Under the pieces are notes generated by a model. The model ran no database searches and was not told where the DNA came from. It worked only from the letters and a program-made list of their open reading frames with translations. From assembly GCA_013400155.1 (NCBI GenBank), contig VXBM01000093.1:425192-489191 (forward strand): a DNA stretch of 64,000 bases, written 5' to 3'. The DNA is from Helopsaltes ochotensis. Lineage: Eukaryota > Chordata > Aves > Passeriformes > Locustellidae. The stretch's first letter is position 1; each line of letters starts with the position of its first letter. Positions 38,823-52,791 of the stretch are shown piece by piece. The translations under genes and the position numbers were made by a program.

Positions 38823-38975
38823 AAGATTAACCTGGAGTTCTATATTGACATCCATGCCCACTCCACCATGATGAATGGCTTCATGTATGGGAACATCTTT
38901 GAAGATGAGGAAAGATTTCAGCGACAGGCTGTTTTTCCCAAGCTACTCTGTCAGAATGCTGAGGACTTCTCTTAT
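38823..38975 (+). CDS. AGBL4: AGBL4 (cytosolic carboxypeptidase 6) internal exon with zinc-ligand His
   Basis: This exon encodes 51 residues of the M14-family carboxypeptidase domain of CCP6, a cytosolic metallopeptidase that removes glutamates from polyglutamylated proteins such as tubulin. It starts KINLEFYIDIHAHS and continues through FMYGNIFEDEERF and FPKLLCQNAEDFSY. This pattern fits AGBL4 and differs from what I recall of AGBL5 and of the AGTPBP1/AGBL1 type. The second His in DIHAHS corresponds to the third zinc ligand of M14 peptidases (His196 in carboxypeptidase A). The exon follows a pyrimidine-rich acceptor ending in CCTCCACAG and precedes the strong donor GTAAGT at 38976. It is exactly 153 bp and phase 0 at both ends, so it joins the next exon (53275) in frame as AEDFSY-SSTSFNR. 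The frame stays open past the donor, so any start or stop outside these limits is intronic. There is no sign of a frameshift or pseudogenisation. The family assignment is from memory of the protein, without an alignment. Confidence 0.96.
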
Positions 38976-40149
38976 GTAAGTCATGTTTTTCTTAATTATT
39001 TTTTTCCTAGGTTTTTTTTTTTCCCCTTGATGATAAATCTCTGGCTTTATTTGACTGGGTGAACTTTATTTCAGTATAAATACAAGGCTACTTAAAAATT
39101 TTATTACTAGCCACCATCTTCCCACCACCTTACCCAGCAGTGGTAAGCTGTGATCTTATATACATCATCAGACACAAAAACAAAAGCAGGTTTTTCATCT
39201 TCTGTTTAATAACCTTTGGTCCTGAATTACTGGCACACCCTGTTTTTCTCAGTTCTTTTGTCTTTTGATCAACTGGATCACTTTATTGTTCCATTGTTTA
39301 TGTTAATTTGTCAAAGATTTTCTTGTACACTCTAAATAATAATATGCAAACAGCAAATAGAAATAAAATTAATTATCTTGAAAGGAAAGGTTAAATAACA
39401 TCTGTTGAAAGTTGTGGCAAAGGGAATGTATGAATTTGAAATTCTTTGATATTACCGTAAAAAACTGTTCTGCAAGAGGTTTTTATTGCCCAATACTTAC
39501 AACTTGGAGAGTGGGAGAGGGGAAGTTGGGATCAAGGAACAGCTTGTTCCTACCCAAGGAGACCTCAGTGATTGAGTTTCTGGTCTGCACCTGGTTGTTT
39601 CAAAAGCACATTACAGGTAAGGGGCGTTCACAGATCACAGCAATGAAAACCTGCAATTGATAGGAGTTGAGAGATTCTGTGCTCAAGTGTGGGATTTCCC
39701 TCTGTTACTGTGGGAGTTTAAGTGTTCCTCCTAGCACAGGCCTTGGTTGACAAAGGGAAAATCTTTGAGAAGATGATGTAGGAAATAGGAGCCAATGGCC
39801 AAATAAACAGCACAGCCTCTCCCTTTTGACTTTCGAGCCCAGAGTTCCACCTAGGTTCTACTGGCACTGGGTGCGTTCAGCTTCCTCCTGACATCCTGCT
39901 GGTCTCTTGAGGCTGGAAGCTTTTCCCCTGCCATCCACCCAGGCCATTCTTCCCAGGGCAGCTGAGCAGGTAGAAGTGCTGGAAAAAGAGACAGCCACGA
40001 AGTGTCTGACAGGTGTGAAGTGACGACATGTCCCCAGGTAGGAAGGTCTGTTTTCTTGTTTCCAGCTCCAGCCGTGTGGGTTATGTGACTCGTTGGAAAT
40101 ATCAGGTGAAGGGAGGAAAGGAATCCAAAATGAGGGGGTGGGGAAATGT

Positions 40150-40700
40150 GCTGAAGACTTAAAATAGTGTATGTAAATATGCCCTACTGCCTGCTCAAAG
40201 GGAAGGGGGGAAGTGCATCGTTAACATTACCAGGCTGGTGTTTGAAAGTGTGGGAATGGACCACTGTTGTTACTAATGAATTTTCCAAAGCTTCAGGAGG
40301 TCTCATTTACATTGTATGCTGCTGTGGCCATTTGTTGGGATTATAATACTTCAACAGCAGCACTTCAAGAGAAAACTGGCGGCTGCATGAAGTGTTGTCC
40401 ATAATTGACTAGCTCCATGTCTTCACACAGCACAGAGACAATGTTCCATTATGTTATCCATTGACAGTATCATTGAAAAGATTACTCTCCTTAAAGCATC
40501 TGTCAACCTTGATTGATTTACAAGGGACAAAGCACTGAAAAGGTTTGAAGTGCGGGTACAATTTTTGCCACCGTTTAGCATACATAATGGTTCTCCTTTG
40601 ATGTCAAAAGCTCATCTTCTATTAATAATGCAGAGGGCTTTTGAATGCAGGCTACTTGTATGGAGTTCCACACTAATAACCTACTTGCTGTGAAATGGGA
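40150..40700. other. Candidate conserved non-coding element downstream of the first AGBL4 exon
   Basis: The block is repeat-free, AT-rich and full of short words typical of enhancers (TGTATGTAAATATG, TTGGGATTATAATAC, CCTTGATTGATTTACAAG, CTATTAATAATGCAG). It lies about 1.2 kb downstream of the exon donor and does not encode protein. Confidence 0.3.
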
Positions 40701-43107
40701 TTCACTTTGGAGAAGCAGTCATTTGGGTTTTACATGTTCGGAATGAATCCCAACTCAAAGGGATTTCTTTCAGTGCTCTGCCTGATTGCAGCTGAGCCCA
40801 GCACGGGTTAGGGAAGGCAGGCAAATCTCCTAGTCTGCTCCTCCAGCCAAGAATCTGGCAGGAATCACGCAGCCAGATGCAAAGGAGCATGAACAACAAG
40901 CCCAGGATGATGCGATCAAATGCCTTGTGCCTTTTTGTCTGGCAGCCTTCTATTAATATACTTTAGAGTGCATTTCATGCCTGGGCTGCTTTCTTCACCT
41001 GTCATTTCCAATAGGCCTTTTTATTTAAATGACAGTATCCAAGGGAGATTGGTGATTAGAGCAGGGGATGGGTAGGGGACTTGTACCCACATGCCTGTTC
41101 TGGGACCAAAGGAGTCACCCGGTGTCTCTGTGCCCTGTCTCTTGGGCAAAACACATGACCCTGCGGCTCTCTGGAAGGCTGACTGTGGTTAGCAGGCATA
41201 AGTTGTGAAAGCGACCAGAAATTCCACATCTGTACATGACTTCAGAAAACAGAGGCCTGCCTTTGGTTTAGCTGTCAGCATGTGGAAATGAAAGTGAAAG
41301 AAGGGCTGGGATGTTTTGCTCCCAGATAAATACCTTAGACATTCTTGGGCAGCTGCCTGGGCAAAAGGGACAAAATCTGTAAGGAAAACATTTTATATTT
41401 TCAACGTTTAAGAGGGATATTTTTAAACACTGGGGAGTAAATATAATCCATATGAAAGCTCTAACAGTGAAAGCTGGCATGCTCTTTTGAAAGGCTGACT
41501 CATTGCATTTTAGGAGCAGCTGTTGACACCATGTCTGAGTGCATTACACATCAGCCACGGCTTGGAGTAGTCGCAGTTTTTGTAGGGATGTTCTTCATTT
41601 GACCTTTCTTGTTAGGGAGAGTGGATTAGTCATAAGGACCAGACACAAGCATTTGAGCATTTCAAGAACCTGCTAGTCCTAGGGGTGGCTAATTTTGACC
41701 TTTGTGACAGTATGAGAGGAGACCATCTGTTCTCTCTAGTTCATTTAAAAGAAACAACCGCGGCCATTCTTGGGTGGCTTTATCACTTTGCAAAGATTGC
41801 TTTTCCTTTCAGTTAAAGGATAAAGACCAGCCAGAGGTACTTGGCCTCATCTGATCAGTTTGTTGTTTTGGTTTTTTTTTTTCCCTTCGGACTCTGAACT
41901 GGTGGCATTGGGGATACATTTCAGTTCTCATTTCATTTTCTTGTATTCAACCTCCCAGCAGAGAACCTTCCTTAGAAACACCGTTTGATCTTTGTGTGCC
42001 ACACTAAGCCAAAGACCTTGATGGAAACTTGGGGTCCCATTATGCTGGGTAACTGCTGAGGAAGTCCACAACCCTAAAAGCTTCCAGTCATGCTGAGAAA
42101 GAGATAGAAAATGGGTAAGAAATTATTTGGTTGAAGAAGTGGGAGAATAAAACTCGGATGTCCCAAGTGCCAGTCTTGTTTCTTTGTCAGCAGTTCCCAG
42201 CTTTATATCATGCTCATGCTCAAGAGTGAAGTCTCTAGACAGTGCCCCCAGTTTCCATTAGGGAAGCATGTTGTTAACTCCAGTGCCATAACACTGTGAC
42301 CTAAAACATGTCTTAGAGACTATCATTGTCTCAGCAATATGAGAAGATGCAGATATGGAATGATTTGCAATAGTACTTTTTGTGGTGGTGTTTTGTTCGG
42401 TTGCTTGTTTTTAGTTTGGATATTGAACATAGAGCAATGAAGAAAAACATTTTAATCTCTTTATATCTTCTGCTTCCTTTCTTTCATCCATAAACTCCAG
42501 GTCTGCTGTTCTCATTTTCACAGTATCCCCCCCATCCAAGCTTTCTTAGGGAAGATGTGTTTGTTCCAGCAAACCTCCTCCATTCTACCTATGGCAGCTC
42601 TCTGGGCTGTTATGATTTACCCTTCTGGATACCTCCCTCTGAAGGCAGTGGTGGTGCAAGTGCCTGAGGCAGTAATATGAACATTGAATGATCAAATCCC
42701 AATAATCTCTTCTGAAATAACAAAAAAACCTGCCAGCTTGTGTTGTCAATGGCTGGACAAGAAAGAGGAGGCAGTAGAAAAGTTGCCTGGAATTTATCCT
42801 TAAGTAAAATCCATATTCACTTGCATCACCACTTCCTAAGTGCCTCTCTGCTGTTTTGGTAAAAAAAGACTCTAGTCCCAGAAAGGCAAAAGCTGGCTGT
42901 GTTCAGGTAGGTTTTGTAACATCATGCAAGCTTAACAGATCTACTCAGAAATCTCTTAAAACCTGAGCACAACAAATGATCCTGCCTCCTATTTTGTAGT
43001 CTTGTACCAAGGCATATCCAGGAAGACAAATACAGCTATTATACACTTTAGCACCCCTCTGGGATGCATTTCTGCTTGCTGCTGCTTGGACGGGTTGCTC
43101 CATAAAG

Positions 43108-43124
43108 TTATTTATTTATTTATT
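43108..43124. repeat. (TTTA)n microsatellite
   Basis: Four consecutive TTTA-type units; a similar short (TTTA)n array is at about 34515-34530 and (AAAT)n at about 27813-27827. Confidence 0.85.
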
Positions 43125-44257
43125 CTGGAGGCTGGGTGAGCCAAGACAAGAAATGTGGTTTTGGTGGCACAGGGAACAGACTGTAGAGACTGTCCTTCTC
43201 CGTGTTACAGGCTTTGGTCTCACAAGGACTCTGCCTTTTGGAGAGCCTCAGTGAAATGAAATTGTTCCATTATGTTGTGCTGCATCAGTTCACCCTCCTT
43301 GTATAGGGAGGATTGAATTTGTATTGAAAAGAAAAGGGGGGAGGGAAGTGTTGGAACAAATGGATTTTCTTTCAGTACCTTCTTGCTTTGCGGTTTGTGC
43401 ATATAGGAGTCGACAGCCCCTTCTCCATCCCCACACAGGTAGAAATTTAGAATGTACACAGAAGAAACAAGTTTTCATAGCAATTTTATGGTGTATTTTC
43501 AAAGACCATCATTACTCTTACCTAATGTCAGCACGCTGGGAGCGGGTGACAGCCTCCCAGAGCAGCAGCAATGAAAGGAGCTGCCGTAGATTCTCCTGCA
43601 AGCCGCCTCTCCTGCAGAGCACCACAAATCCCCTCAGATGGGACAAACTGTGCTGCGAAGGAAGGACAGGAGGGTAGTTAAGAACTGGACACCCATCCCC
43701 CTGGTAGGATATCTTTTTGGGTATCACCTTTTTAACCACATGGTATTTTAACATGTGTGTAATACAACTCTGCCTCAGAGCGCTGTCCTGGAGCAGTGAG
43801 AGAGCCAAGAAGGAGTGTGAGCAATGGGCTGCACTGGGTTGCTCTGGCTGCCCTGTCCCAGCTTAGGAAGGTTGTGATCCCTTGATTTAGGCCTGCAAGT
43901 GAGGACAACTCCTCTTTGCCACAGAGCAAACCACTTTCTCTGCAGACTATTCAAAGCAAATGGGTGCATGATGGCTGTATTTTCCTTTTTGCTTCTCATT
44001 GTCCTAGTTTTCTGTCATTTGTATAAATGATTATGAAAGCACTCCCAGGAGACTGCGCTCACGCTCATAAAAGTATTGTAAAGAGAATCATTGCAGGCTA
44101 TTGCTAGAGGCTATTTTATTGTATATTTTGAGGAAACGTCTCATTTTCTACTGACAAATGGAGAAAGTGAGAACTCCAGAGACTTGAGTTATTTTCTAAA
44201 CAGTGTGATTATTCTGTAGAGCTTAGACTAGGAAATGCCACCATTGGCATCTTTGGT

Positions 44258-44267
44258 GGGGGGGGGG
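44258..44267. repeat. Ten-G homopolymer
   Basis: Ten consecutive G residues on the + strand, followed about 30 bp later by a ten-A run and CGGGGG. Such runs are error-prone in sequencing, so the exact count is uncertain. Confidence 0.85.
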
Positions 44268-46262
44268 AGATGAGAAGCAGAGGCTGCTGTTAGTAAAAAA
44301 AAAAACGGGGGAAAAGCAGGCCTTTCCTTCATTATTAACCTGAAGCATTTTCAGATCCCCTATTTGTGTATATCACTGGCCACAGCTTGGGTTGGCTCTT
44401 AAAAGGGAGATAAGTTCCAGAGTAACTCTGGTTCATGGGTGACAGGATAATGTCTGAGTAGCTGACATTGTCACTTGTGGTTAAGTGAACTTCTGGTGAT
44501 GAGGAGATGCAGACTCACTTCTGGTGAGGGAGGAGCTGATAGGACCTGAGGAAGGATGTTTTGGGGTACAAAAACATGGGGGTGTGTGGGTGTGCGTGTT
44601 CAGGATGGCAGATCCAGTAACAAGGAACTCTGAGGTTTGCTTTCAGGAAGGGGTGGAATCTGCCTCCTCCTCCTCTTGTTTTTTCCAAGCAGGCTGTGAT
44701 GGGCTGCCCAGCTCTGTAGGGAAACCCTGGTCTGGCTCTGTGAAGGTCTCAGGCCATCGCCACCCTGCTTTGTTTGGCTGCAGACATTGCTGAAGGAGCT
44801 CTCTCTCAGAAGAGCTGCTGGTTTGATTTGGATTCCAGTCCTGTTAAGGCCAGCAAACACAATAAACAACTCCAGAGCTGTAGCACCGGGGGAGGTGGGA
44901 GCTGGGAGCACAATCAGCTCAGGTGCCCGTGGGGAAGGGTTCTGGGGAATGTGGAATGCAGGCCAAAGCCTGCACTGGTGCTGCCAGTGTGACTGGTTCA
45001 AGGTGCAGGCACCTCCATCAGTCCTGGAGCTGTACAGCAGAGCACGGATATTAATGAGCAGTAAAAAGTGCAGCTATTGTACTTCTCACAGGTGAACAGC
45101 TGAAACCCCGAAGCATGAAAGCCAGTTACTTTTCTAGCTGCAGAATTTCTTAAAAAAGAAAAAAAAGAACTAATTTGGTACTTTTGGTCTTGAGGCATAA
45201 ACTGAGAGCTTATAAAGCTCCCTCCTTCCAACCTCTCTGCTAATGACCATGCAAATATGTGTTTTTATCAGGAAACTTAAGCAGGCATGACTGAAAGACA
45301 CTTGGGAGGGGGAAAAATCTGGTATTCCTTCACTGCACATTAGAGGGATAATGAAGCCCCTCAGGGAGCAGATGTGTGTGTGGTGACAATGTACCTTTAA
45401 ACTGTTATTTCTCTGAGGAGAATTGCACTTTAAGCCTGAGAGTGTGGTGCTAGGCAGGTTGTGTTCATGGTACTCCATGGTACAACAGTGATGCCAACTC
45501 TAAGAAAGGGTGGTTGCTCTCTGCTTTCCACTGAGCAGGAGGAAGAAGGCAAAAAGAAACATGGAGGAGAATGATTAAAAAATCTTTTAGGACTTGAGGC
45601 TATTTGGTCTTCAAGTTTCAGTTTTAGGTATTCTCACATTCTTGGTGCAGGTCAAACTGTTCCAGGTCTCCTCTGCATGCCTTTCCTTGGGTTTCTGCAA
45701 ATCAAACTCTAGATCAGAGAATATTCCCCAGCTAAGCCCAAACTTTGCTGTCCACCTGAGTGTTTCCTACCAGGCACAGAAGTTATGAAACAAAATGCTG
45801 TCAACTGCAGAGCCTTCTGTGAGAGTCAGTGAGCCCTATTCACAGGAATATCAGTCTAATCTGCCTGTTCCTAAGGGATCTGGAAAAGCTTCAAACAATG
45901 GAATTCCTCTTTGAAATGATCCTGAACTTTTCTAAACCTCCTCTTCCCAGATTTCAGTAGTCACAATTGATTTTGAGATGAAATAAGTTTTCTTCCTGTG
46001 CATCAGGAACACGGCTGAGCTGTAAGGTGAGATGAATCGCGGAGTAATTTTGAGCTCTGTTCCCATTTCATCACACCTCTGCTCCCAGAATCCTTCCTCT
46101 TTGCCTGCTCCCTCTTTCAGATCAGCTGTCTGCTTTGGGGATTGAATGCTGACTGTAGCTTGTCAAATAAATTGGAAGAAGCCTGCCTGGTAGCAGCCTC
46201 CCAAATGCCGTGATGTTTCAAGTCTCCAGACCCAGTTGGCATGGAGCTGATGATAGTCTATC

Positions 46263-46350
46263 ACAAAAAACAAACAAACAAACAAAAACCAAACCAAAAA
46301 AACCCAAAAAAACACCAAAAAACCCAAATAACCCCAAACCACACCAACAC
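46263..46350. repeat. A/C-only low-complexity tract (CAAA/CCAAAA-rich)
   Basis: The stretch contains only A and C except at its edges, with CAAACAAACAAACAAAAACC grading into AAAAAACCC units. It is the complementary-strand counterpart of the T/G tract at 25801-26010. The 176-codon minus-strand frame running through it is an artefact. Confidence 0.93.
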
Positions 46351-49300
46351 ATCTACTTTCCAGTCTATTAATAGAGTTAATGGAGCTGGTGAGAGGTGGG
46401 AGTGATGAGGGAGTCAAGTTAGCTTTTGAAGTGAGAAGTTTGCTCAGTGCTTCCAGAGAAGTAAGGAGGTCAAGATTTGTTGTAAGAGAGCTTGGCAGGG
46501 TCAAAGCAGTGACAGCTGGACACATCATGGCAGGAATCAGCTGTATCCACACAAGGAAAGCAAAATGCCAGTTGCACTCGTTTAAAGCTCCCTGTGCAGA
46601 GGTAAACGGAAGAGCCACAGTTTGTAATACTGCTATTTGCAACCTTCTGTGGCAAAGATTCCAAAGCCAGTGCATTTCTGTGCCCTTTCTCAAACTTTTG
46701 CAGACTTCAATAAAGCATTCTAGAAAATAAGAGTGAGTGAGTTATGGCTGATACTGTAAAACTGCTGAGATGGATTTGACACTGTCTGGGCTCCAGTCCA
46801 TTTCCCAATGGCACGTCTATTCTTCCTTGATGACAAGTGTGCCATTCCTTTCTTCTAGAGCACTAACTTTTTTATTATCACTTTTTTTTTTTTTTTGGCC
46901 ACAATGGGGCACTGAGTTCAGGGCTCATATAGGTCAGACCTGCTTTGGAAAAAAGCCTTTCTCTTCATCTATAAGAACAGCATCAGCAGACAGCTCTGGT
47001 GATGTTGTAAATGAGTCTTGATTACACTTGGCCATTGCTGGTGTTGATCACTGAAGAACATGAAACAATTTACATGCATAATCCCAGTTTAGCCCAGTAG
47101 GTTAGTGTTTATTTCTGAAATATAGAATGAACAAAATGTGGGTAGTTTTACTGGGTTTGGAGTGGGGTTTTTAGGAGTAGTTAGGTTCAGTTGTGAAACA
47201 CAGCCATGGAAATGGCATAGGCTGACCCAGCATATTTTTAATTATATATTGGAATATTAAGCCATTCTCTAATCATGAATCCTCTTAGTGTTTTTGTCTC
47301 TGCTTTTATTCAGGAAAGATTTCTAACATAATTTTCTGATTTTTGAGCATGCAGTTGTACATGCTACATCCTTTTGTAGAACACTTCCTGGACCTACATC
47401 ATCTATATATATATCAGCAACTTTAGGGGAGATCGCTTTATTCTGAGTTTCATGCAGATACTTCATTTGTGAGGAGAAGTGATCATCTGGGAACCATTCA
47501 TGTGCACACTAGAGCTCAGATTTTTGAAGATATATGCAGTTTGCTACTTCCTTCCACAGGCACATCCATAATCACTTGTGTTGCAGGAGATGTGAACAGC
47601 TGGTAAAAATCTCTCTCTTGGATTTTGGGAACCTCCCTGGACCTTGCTATGCCAGAAATTCATCTTCTGCATTCTGTCAAAGCCTGTGACCAGATTTCTG
47701 CCTGGTTGGCACTTTTCTGAATGTTTTGTACTTTTTATTTTCTTTTTTTTGCTGGGTTGTGGAAACACCTTAGGATTGATCAGAAATGATGTGCAGTCCA
47801 TACCCTGGATCCCATGTTAGGAGCCTGGCGAGGCCTGACTTGCACTGTGGTCATACCTTGCTCCTTTTTTCTTAATGTGTTCAGCAATTTCAGAAGATGA
47901 CAAAGATTCATTTCCCAAAAAGTCCTGGATGAGGAGGTCCCTTTGTCCTGCCATCAGTGAAAGGTAGAATGAAGCTCCCATCCATCACTGGCTGGACACA
48001 GCCTGCTTGACATTTCATCCCTTTTTGTTATCCCTCCTTCCACTCAAAAGTGGATCTAGTTTTACTGGCGTTCACCTCCAATTTCTCCTTTTGTGCAGCC
48101 TGAGGTATTCTGATGCTGAAGCAACACAAGTCCCCTCTGAGGTCACACATACACTGAGGAGGGGGCCCCACCAGCTGAAGCTCCCACCATGCTGGGACAC
48201 TCAGATTCCAAGCCCATCAAGGCTACAAAGGGTGGCTTGGGGCAAATTCAGTCTCAGATGTGTGAGAAGTCTCCCTCTTTGCCTTCTGGAGCCACTCTGG
48301 TGACTGACAGAGGCATGCAGAGGCGACCAGCACCCTGCCCAATTTGTGATCGTGGGCTGCCCAGGACATCCATTCCATCGGCTGTTAGGGGGCAGATGGA
48401 GCAGTGCTGAGGAGCCAGGAGTTTCCCTCAGCCCTGCGGGAGCTGCCCAAGCTGCTGAGCTCACAGACTGCCTACCAGGGGGCTGAATTCACTGAGGAGA
48501 CACACTGTGGGGCAGAGTGTCCTTATCAGCTAAGGAACAGGGATTCTGGCACTTCGAAAGGTCTGACCAAGGGCCAAGATTTTTTTTTCTGCTTTGAAAT
48601 CACTCCAGAAAGAATTTACATGCTTTTTTTTTTTTTTTTTCTTTCTCGTTTCCTTCCATGCATCTTTATCTGCTGCAATGGTTGAATAAGGACCAGTTGG
48701 TTCACAAATGCCTCTGTACTGCCTGGCTGTTCACGGCCATTCCCAGTGGGGAATTTGGCCACACAGTTTCACACTCAGCACAGCATGGGGAGGAGGAATG
48801 AAGTCTAGGGAGGCCTGGGGAAGCTGCCCACTAATGCCTGATGTGTACAGAGAGGGTCAGCACACCTTGACGCTCCCAAATCTGTTTGAAATCTGTTTTT
48901 CTGGGGAGTTTCTTCCCACCGGAAAGAAAGGGAATCCTTCACCCTTCCTTCTCTGCTCTTTTAACACTGGATTTCTTGGCAGCTTCTAATTCTGTGGATA
49001 GCTATTTGCTCACTGAATTTTCCCACACCAGCTGGGAAGCAAAGTCCTTCTGTGAGCTTTAATGTATCTGTGTGTTTTAATAATGCATTACTGTTGATTT
49101 TATACAAATATCACTATTTAAGAACTTCAAAGTCTTTGGTGTTCCCCCCACCCTCCAGACTGTACTTCTCTCTGCTGCTGTTGTTAACACTCCCCTGCGT
49201 TTCAGCCTTGGAGAAATAAATATTTGTTTAGCTGTTCTCCTGCTGTGCCTGCTCAGTGCCTTTGTTTAATGATGACTTCAGTTTAGCTTTGCAAAGGGGT

Positions 49301-49977
49301 TTAGGGAAATAGATTCTCCCAGAAAAGCAAGAGACTCATTTGCAGACAACTTTCCCTGTGTTCGTGCCCTCCTCCTGCTGCCCCCACCCCTTTTTTCCCC
49401 AGATTAGGATTTGATTAAATAAATGTGGATGGGCAAAACTACAAGATCAGCTGTGATGAGGAGTCAAAGTTTTGCCTGTTTTTTGGGGATTTTTGTTTTT
49501 TGGTTTTTTTTTCTCCCACTCCATTTATCTTGACCTAAAACAGGGAGTAGAAGGTTAGACTCAGCGGGTACCTGCTGCTCTTTTTTGTCATTATCTAAAT
49601 TTTCTTTAATCTGTAATTTTATTTTTCTCTTATAAAATATGAAATATACATTGGCTTATACCAATTGGTCTAGAGCCAGGCCCAAGCTGCTGTTTCAAAA
49701 TATGTATTTGTCATGTTCTACCTCAACCTTCTGGAGTCAAATGAGAGATTTTACCTTTTACTCAAGACACCAAGTTGGTCTATGCCATCAGATTTTTTTA
49801 TCAAAGTGAGGACAGTGATAACCTTCAAAATCTACACTTGTGCACTGAAATGGTCAGCTTTTTATTCCTGGAAATTCAGTACCACTTGGCAAAGAAATGA
49901 ACAGAGGATTTTATTAATGCCTTTGCCATTTCAAGTAATTTTGTATAGCAGAAACTGAAACTCTTCTACTAAACAAA

Positions 49978-50050
49978 CACCCAAAAACACACACACAAAA
50001 AGAGGAACACAACCCTATACCCCCCAAAACAAAACCCAAAGCCCCAAGCC
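49978..50050. repeat. A/C-rich low-complexity tract
   Basis: The run CCCAAAAACACACACACAAA is followed by CCCCCCAAAACAAAACCC-like sequence. It is almost devoid of T and poor in G. Confidence 0.8.
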
Positions 50051-52791
50051 CCATGAAATAGAATTATAAAAATTCAAAATTGGAAAAGTTCTAAATTTTG
50101 GCGAGGGTTTTTTTTTTGTTTGGTTGGGGTTTTTTTACCATTTATATAACTGCCTTGATAATATTTGAACTACTTATGCTTCACTTTTTAAATACAACAA
50201 ATATAATTTTGCTAATAACTAGATTCAAATTCTGCTAAAAAGCAAAAATCACTTCAGTGAAGTAACACATCAGATTCCCTCTTCATATATTTCCAGCTGA
50301 CAAGGCTTTAGCCTATTGCAGAATTTTTTTCTTTTTTTATTATGCTTCAGTGCATAACCTGGCGCTTGTGTGGCTGAGTTTCATCTGACTACAATCACTC
50401 TGGCCCTCAAAGTCATCCCACTACTTTTTTTATTTGTACGATATTCAGAACCTCCTCCATAATGATGATTCATTCCACAGTGTGTCATCAGCAAATTTTG
50501 TTGGCATGGTCCTCCTTTACCGTGCCAAGAACTGTGATGAAAATATTATGTAAGATTTATCTCAAGAATCATCTATTAAGAATTCTACTCATAACTTTCT
50601 TTTAGCCTGATTAAGATAATGGGAAATAGGAAAAGGATTTCACGTGCAAACTGTATCCCAAAACCAGGAGCTGTACTCAGCAGATACTTGTACAATTTGT
50701 TTTTAAACATAGTTGATGAGATTCCATAACTCACAAATGTTCCATATCAGTAACTGAGTCTCCTACTCACTGAAGTACTGCTCTCCCTAATGTCTTCCCT
50801 GAGTCACCTCCTCCCACATTTTTCTTGTTTTTCCTGTGCCAAATACAGCCTCAGAATTAGCTCAGTCCCTTTGTGAGTGGTGCTTCTGCACACAAATCCC
50901 AATATCCTGTCCTGACACATTTGTTGTCCCGTTTCCTTTGAGTTGTTTCCGTCATCTGTTGATGCTCTCATGCATTAAAAGTTCCACTACGGGCATTTGC
51001 TTGAACATGAAGCACCGTCCACTAAAGGTGATGTTCACTTGGCTCAGGAAGGAATCCCCTGAGCATGATCGTCTTCCTCTGTTTCTGAAATTTAACTGAG
51101 GACAAAGCCTCCCTCAGTTTCAGGATCTCAGTGGTCTTTTGAAGGTTTCTTTTGCAGGAAGCCAGAGAACATTCCCTCTCATAGACCTCTTTAAGTATTT
51201 TATCCCATATATCAAATTAACAATTAATTTCCCCAACATTCCTTATGAGTGCTTTACTCCCTCTCCCATAGGTATTCAGAATATCCTGCAGGCTTCTGCT
51301 ATGGAATTTGGCAGAAATTATACCATATCTACATAGGAAAATGCATTCTGTGTACAAATTACCACAAAGTTAAATATTATGTTACCAAAAAGGCAAGAAG
51401 TTGCATTTGGAAATATCTATAAATAATGCTAATAAGAAACCCAATTCCATTTTATTCTAATTAAGCTGGAAAACCTTCCTTTTTACAACCTGAGAGAGAT
51501 TTCAAGACATTCAGAATGTTAATAAACCCACAGGTATTTCTACTTTTTATATCTCCTGGTATACAGTATTTATCAAGAATTATTGCTCATTTCAGTGTTT
51601 TCTCAGTCTAGTGAAGTGCAACATTTTGAACCATTGCATCTCATTTCTTAAATACAAAGGAAATTTTGTTTTCCCCAGTTTTGGTAAGAGATGGATTACA
51701 TAAATATTCACATTGTGTTAGCTAGAAAAGGTAGCAGCCCTAAGGCTCCATAGCAGGACGCTGGACAGCTCAAAGAATCCACCATGGGCACAATGTCTGA
51801 ACAATGAGCTGTGTTAAGGGTCCTTTGTGTTTCACTGGCAACATAAAATTCTTATAGCAGGAGATATTATGATCTTTTATACAACAGGTCCAGGTTGGAT
51901 CATTTTCTCGTGGTTGTCACTAGCTTGTGCTGAGCCCAGATTGGCTCAGTCAGATGGTTATGAGATTTCTGAATAGAGTCTGGAAATCAAAATGAAATCA
52001 AAATCCATTTTTCCATCTAGTTGGTAGGAACAAGCTCTGAGACTTCAATCAACCTGAAGATGAGCTGCCCTTTAGTCTCCAGATGTCATGCCTTCAAAGG
52101 AGAGCTAAAACTCATTTATGGAAATACTTGGAGTCCTCCCCTCCACCCCTCAAATGAATAGTCATAAAGCTGTAGGGTTCTTAAAGCCAGACCTTCGGTA
52201 ACAGCACAAAATACTTACTGCCTTTTATACTGTGCTGCTAGTGCTGTTGAATAGTGAGGTAGATTTTTCCACCCAGAGAGCAACACCCCGTTAACATTTA
52301 AGTTAGTGAAGTGGAAATTTCTGTGACCTAATTTAAGAATCAGTCAAATGTCTTAGGTGAGAAAGTTTCACCAAAATGTAAATACCACTGTATTTCTGCT
52401 TTGATTAAGAGTCCAGGTGAAGGGGTGGGGGAAATGGTTATGATACAGGGAAATGCAGTGGAGACAAAGGAATCCAACATCCAGGTACAGTACAACTTAA
52501 CTCCTGAGCATGGGGGATCTGGAAGGCTCGCTTCCAACCCACGCGTATGGCAGCCTTGCTTTGTGTTATCTGAGAGAGAAGAGGGAAAGCTGATATTAAT
52601 GGTGAGCCCAGATGAATTTTGAAAGTCTGCAAGGCATCATTTATAGCCTGTGTGCCAGAACTGTGCTTCCCCTCCATGACCAAAAAACAGAGCAGTCTAT
52701 GCAGTGTGAATGAGATTTGCAAATATGAGTGAAGGTGCTCTCTCTTCCAAGAGACTCCTTCCCTTGCTCTGATGCCTTGGGAAGGCTGACC

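Noticed and set aside
46163..46693. 176-codon minus-strand open frame
   Set aside because: A large part is translation of the A/C low-complexity tract (runs of F, V, W, L); no family match and no splice context.
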